Assembly: GCA_046497225.1 (NCBI GenBank)
Contig: JAWOGA010000064.1
Span: 1-6,800 of the forward strand
Length of the DNA: 6,800 nucleotides
DNA from: JAXHLG01 sp046497225
Lineage (GTDB): Bacteria > Patescibacteriota > Minisyncoccia > Moranbacterales > DUUL01
Direction: 5' to 3'
Under the pieces are notes generated by a model. That model saw only the letters and a program-made list of their open reading frames with translations, made no database searches and had not been told where the DNA came from. Made by a program: the position numbers and the translations under genes. The first letter of the stretch is position 1. Each line of letters starts with the position of its first letter. Positions 5,618 through 6,800 of this stretch are shown here, piece after piece.

Positions 5618-6568
5618 ATGAAAATCATATCTATAGGCATCGACGTTTCCAAAGGGAAACTGGATGCGGGCTTGATCTTTGAGAATCAGGCAAACGAAAA
5701 CCTCCGGTATGGCAATAACCAAAAAGGCATTCCTAACTTGGTCAAAATGTTGAAATCCCGCCAAGATAATGTAGAGGATATACCAATAGTGATCGAAGCC
5801 ACCGGAGGGTATCACTATGGTATCACATTCTCTTTGATTGAAAAAGGTTTCAAGCAAGTCAGAGTTATTAACCCCCTCATTACCAAGAAGCATTTATCAG
5901 GAACTGTCCGTAAGATTAAAACCGATAAAAAGGATGCTCTTTTATTGGCAAGGATTGGTCTTTTAGAGGAACTTAAAAACTATACCGAGACTAAGAAAGA
6001 AATTCTCCTTAAAAGGAAAGTCAGGACTTATCACTTTCTCAAAAAAGAACTCCAAAGGATTAATAATAGGCTAAGTAGCGTTAAGAGCTTAAACTTGGAT
6101 GATGATTTTGAAAGCAATGAATTGCAAGACTGTAAGGAATACTTGGAGCTAAAACTCGAAAAAGTGAAAAGGGAAATAATTAAAGGCATTAAATTGAATT
6201 TTCCTAAAATCAGAGGAGTATCAGACTTTAGCCTTAAAGCCATAGCAGCCGAGATGGGAAATGTTGAAAGATTTGACAACCATAAACAGGTAATAGCTTT
6301 TGCCGGTCTGGATCCTTCTGTAAAAGAGAGCGGAACTTCTATCAAAGGCAGAAGCGCTCTTTCCAAGAGAGGATCTAAGACTTTGAGATACTATCTCTAT
6401 CAATCAGCATGGGGTGTTATGATGCATAATGATAAATACCGGGATTATTATCAACACAAGAAAAACATTGAAGGGAAGCATTACTACACTTGCCTATCGG
6501 CAATAGCCAGAAAACTTTTATGCGAGATTTATTTTAACTTGAAAGAACACTCATATTATATTAAATAA
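5618..6568 (+). CDS. IS110-family transposase (DEDD recombinase, bridge-RNA dependent)
   Basis: This 316-residue recombinase catalyses excision to a circle and RNA-guided integration of its element. The N-terminal RuvC-like domain carries all four acidic residues: Asp9 (GIDVSK), Glu60 (VIEATGGYH), Asp103 and Asp106 (KTDKKDA). A charged helical, probably coiled-coil, segment follows (about 125-195). The C-terminal domain holds GLDPSVKESGTS and the downstream KRGSKTLRYYL (about 230-260), with the candidate nucleophilic serine in the SGTS motif (Ser238 or Ser241). The length is normal for the family (about 300-350). I place the start at ATG 5618 because MKIISIGIDVSKGK is the usual opening. A TTG at 5582 would extend it by 12 residues but lies inside the closing stem of the predicted RNA. 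No Shine-Dalgarno is visible, which suggests low expression. The stop is only about 20 bases from the right end. Confidence 0.95.
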   Translation: MKIISIGIDVSKGKLDAGLIFENQANENLRYGNNQKGIPNLVKMLKSRQDNVEDIPIVIEATGGYHYGITFSLIEKGFKQVRVINPLITKKHLSGTVRKIKTDKKDALLLARIGLLEELKNYTETKKEILLKRKVRTYHFLKKELQRINNRLSSVKSLNLDDDFESNELQDCKEYLELKLEKVKREIIKGIKLNFPKIRGVSDFSLKAIAAEMGNVERFDNHKQVIAFAGLDPSVKESGTSIKGRSALSKRGSKTLRYYLYQSAWGVMMHNDKYRDYYQHKKNIEGKHYYTCLSAIARKLLCEIYFNLKEHSYYIK

Positions 6569-6571
6569 CTA

Positions 6572-6577
6572 TTGACT
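6572..6577 (+). promoter_or_regulatory. Outward -35 half-site at the right end of the IS element
   Basis: TTGACT lies four bases after the transposase stop and points out of the element. In place, the downstream flank offers no good -10 at 17 bases. When right and left ends are joined through the AG core, the spacing to TATACT (5372-5377) is 10+2+5 = 17 bases, an efficient promoter directed at the predicted bridge RNA and transposase. Confidence 0.65.
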
Positions 6578-6585
6578 TTAGTATA
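6577..6585 (+). repeat. Right subterminal inverted repeat
   Basis: TTTAGTATA is the exact reverse complement of TATACTAAA at 5372-5380. It lies two bases inside the AG core, against five bases on the left. Asymmetric subterminal repeats of this kind are known from the IS1111 branch of the family. Confidence 0.7.
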
Positions 6586-6589
6586 CGAG

Positions 6590-6690
6590 AAGCAAGAATT
6601 AAGGGAATAAAATAAAAAGATACAAATTACAAGAAACAAGTTACAAACAAATTCAAAATTCAAGATCCAATAATATCCCATTTACCAATT
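6590..6690. repeat. Degenerate repeat tract (right half of the interrupted tract)
   Basis: It resumes with AAGCAAGAATTAAGGG directly after the element and continues with AAAGATACAAATTACAAG, AAACAAGTTACAAACAAATTC and AAAATTCAAGATCC. The block 6615-6634 is an exact copy of 5074-5093. No coding potential is seen. Confidence 0.65.
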
Positions 6691-6691
6691 A

Positions 6692-6734
6692 CTTTCCAAA
6701 CTTTCCAAACTTTCACACTTTCACACTTTCCAAA
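6692..6734. repeat. Short CTTTC-based tandem array
   Basis: Five adjoining units are readable: CTTTCCAAA, CTTTCCAAA, CTTTCACA, CTTTCACA, CTTTCCAAA (6692, 6701, 6710, 6718 and 6726). Nine-base and eight-base variants alternate as 9-9-8-8-9. The array ends five bases before the stop codon of the minus-strand gene at 6739, so it lies in that gene's 3' region. Confidence 0.7.
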
Positions 6735-6738
6735 CTTA

Positions 6739-6800
6739 CTAAACCCTCAGCTTCTCTTCAATACCTCCTCTTTTTTTAAGAGTAATCTCCTTGGTTATGT
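6739..6800 (-). CDS. C-terminal end of an unidentified protein (partial)
   Basis: On the minus strand one frame is open from the window edge to a TAG at 6741-6739 and reads ITKEITLKKRGGIEEKLRV. The composition (basic and acidic residues alternating in a likely helix) and the position next to a repeat-filled 3' region suggest a genuine protein end. Nineteen residues are too few to name a family, and the frame could be open by chance. Confidence 0.45.
   Translation of the reverse strand, partial: ITKEITLKKRGGIEEKLRV

Larger units (their letters stand above)
5365..6589 (+). mobile_element. IS110-family insertion sequence, apparently intact
   Basis: The element is about 1.22 kb including both copies of an AG dinucleotide core (5365-5366 and 6588-6589; CT on the other strand). 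It comprises a long non-coding left end with a predicted bridge RNA, one transposase gene (5618-6568) and a very short right end of about 20 bases. Boundaries are inferred from three agreeing observations: excision restores a continuous repeat tract; a 9-bp inverted repeat lies near both ends (5372-5380 and 6577-6585), five and two bases inside the cores; and joining the ends creates a promoter with a 17-base spacer. There is no target duplication beyond the shared AG, as expected for the family. No frameshift or truncation is visible, so it may be active. Confidence 0.85.

Noticed and set aside
6692..6734. Possible CRISPR-like repeat array
   Set aside because: Units of 8-9 bases adjoin directly with no spacers, and there is no cas gene. 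It is a simple tandem repeat.

Overview
The window looks like a piece of a small-genome, AT-rich bacterium, most likely a member of the Candidate Phyla Radiation (Patescibacteria, for example Microgenomates or Parcubacteria). This rests on the compact, unrelated housekeeping genes, the style of the proteins, and long intergenic tracts built from recurring words such as ACAAATTACAAG and CAAGAAGCAAG, which I associate with such genomes. It is a recollection, not a search result. The genetic code looks standard: Trp is TGG, and TGA ends typA exactly where the family ends, which argues against the TGA=Gly lineages.

Layout. A tRNA-Gln(UUG) with encoded CCA lies at 34-108. A near-consensus promoter at 202-230 drives a DEAD-box RNA helicase (309-1550, +). 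A terminator usable from both sides (1629-1665) separates it from a convergent RimK-like ATP-grasp ligase (1821-2705, -). Upstream of that is typA/bipA (2883-4661, -), a translational GTPase whose roughly 155-nt leader starts at a TTGACA-N17-TAAAAT promoter and ends in a terminator-like hairpin just before the start codon. The region 4911-5366 is non-coding. It holds degenerate repeat tracts, a pair of tandem hairpins with a compensatory base change, and a 16-bp perfect inverted repeat.

The most interesting part is 5365-6589, an apparently intact IS110-family insertion sequence. It has a DEDD transposase with a C-terminal SG-type serine motif (5618-6568). Upstream of the transposase lies about 190 nt of strongly structured non-coding sequence with the two-loop layout of an IS110 bridge RNA (seeker RNA). 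The element interrupts a repeat tract. Removing it restores that tract with an AG core (CT on the other strand). Loop segments of the proposed RNA match both target flanks and both element ends in a mutually consistent geometry, including an 11-nt complementarity across the restored target. Joining the ends as in the circular intermediate creates a TTGACT-N17-TATACT promoter. The target word recurs nearby, so the RNA appears aimed at the host's own intergenic repeats, outside genes.

To the right are another repeat tract, a short CTTTC-based tandem array, and the last codons of a gene on the minus strand that runs off the window. The helicase and TypA both plausibly serve ribosome assembly and translation, but nothing shows that they are co-regulated. 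I see no CRISPR array, rRNA gene or origin.
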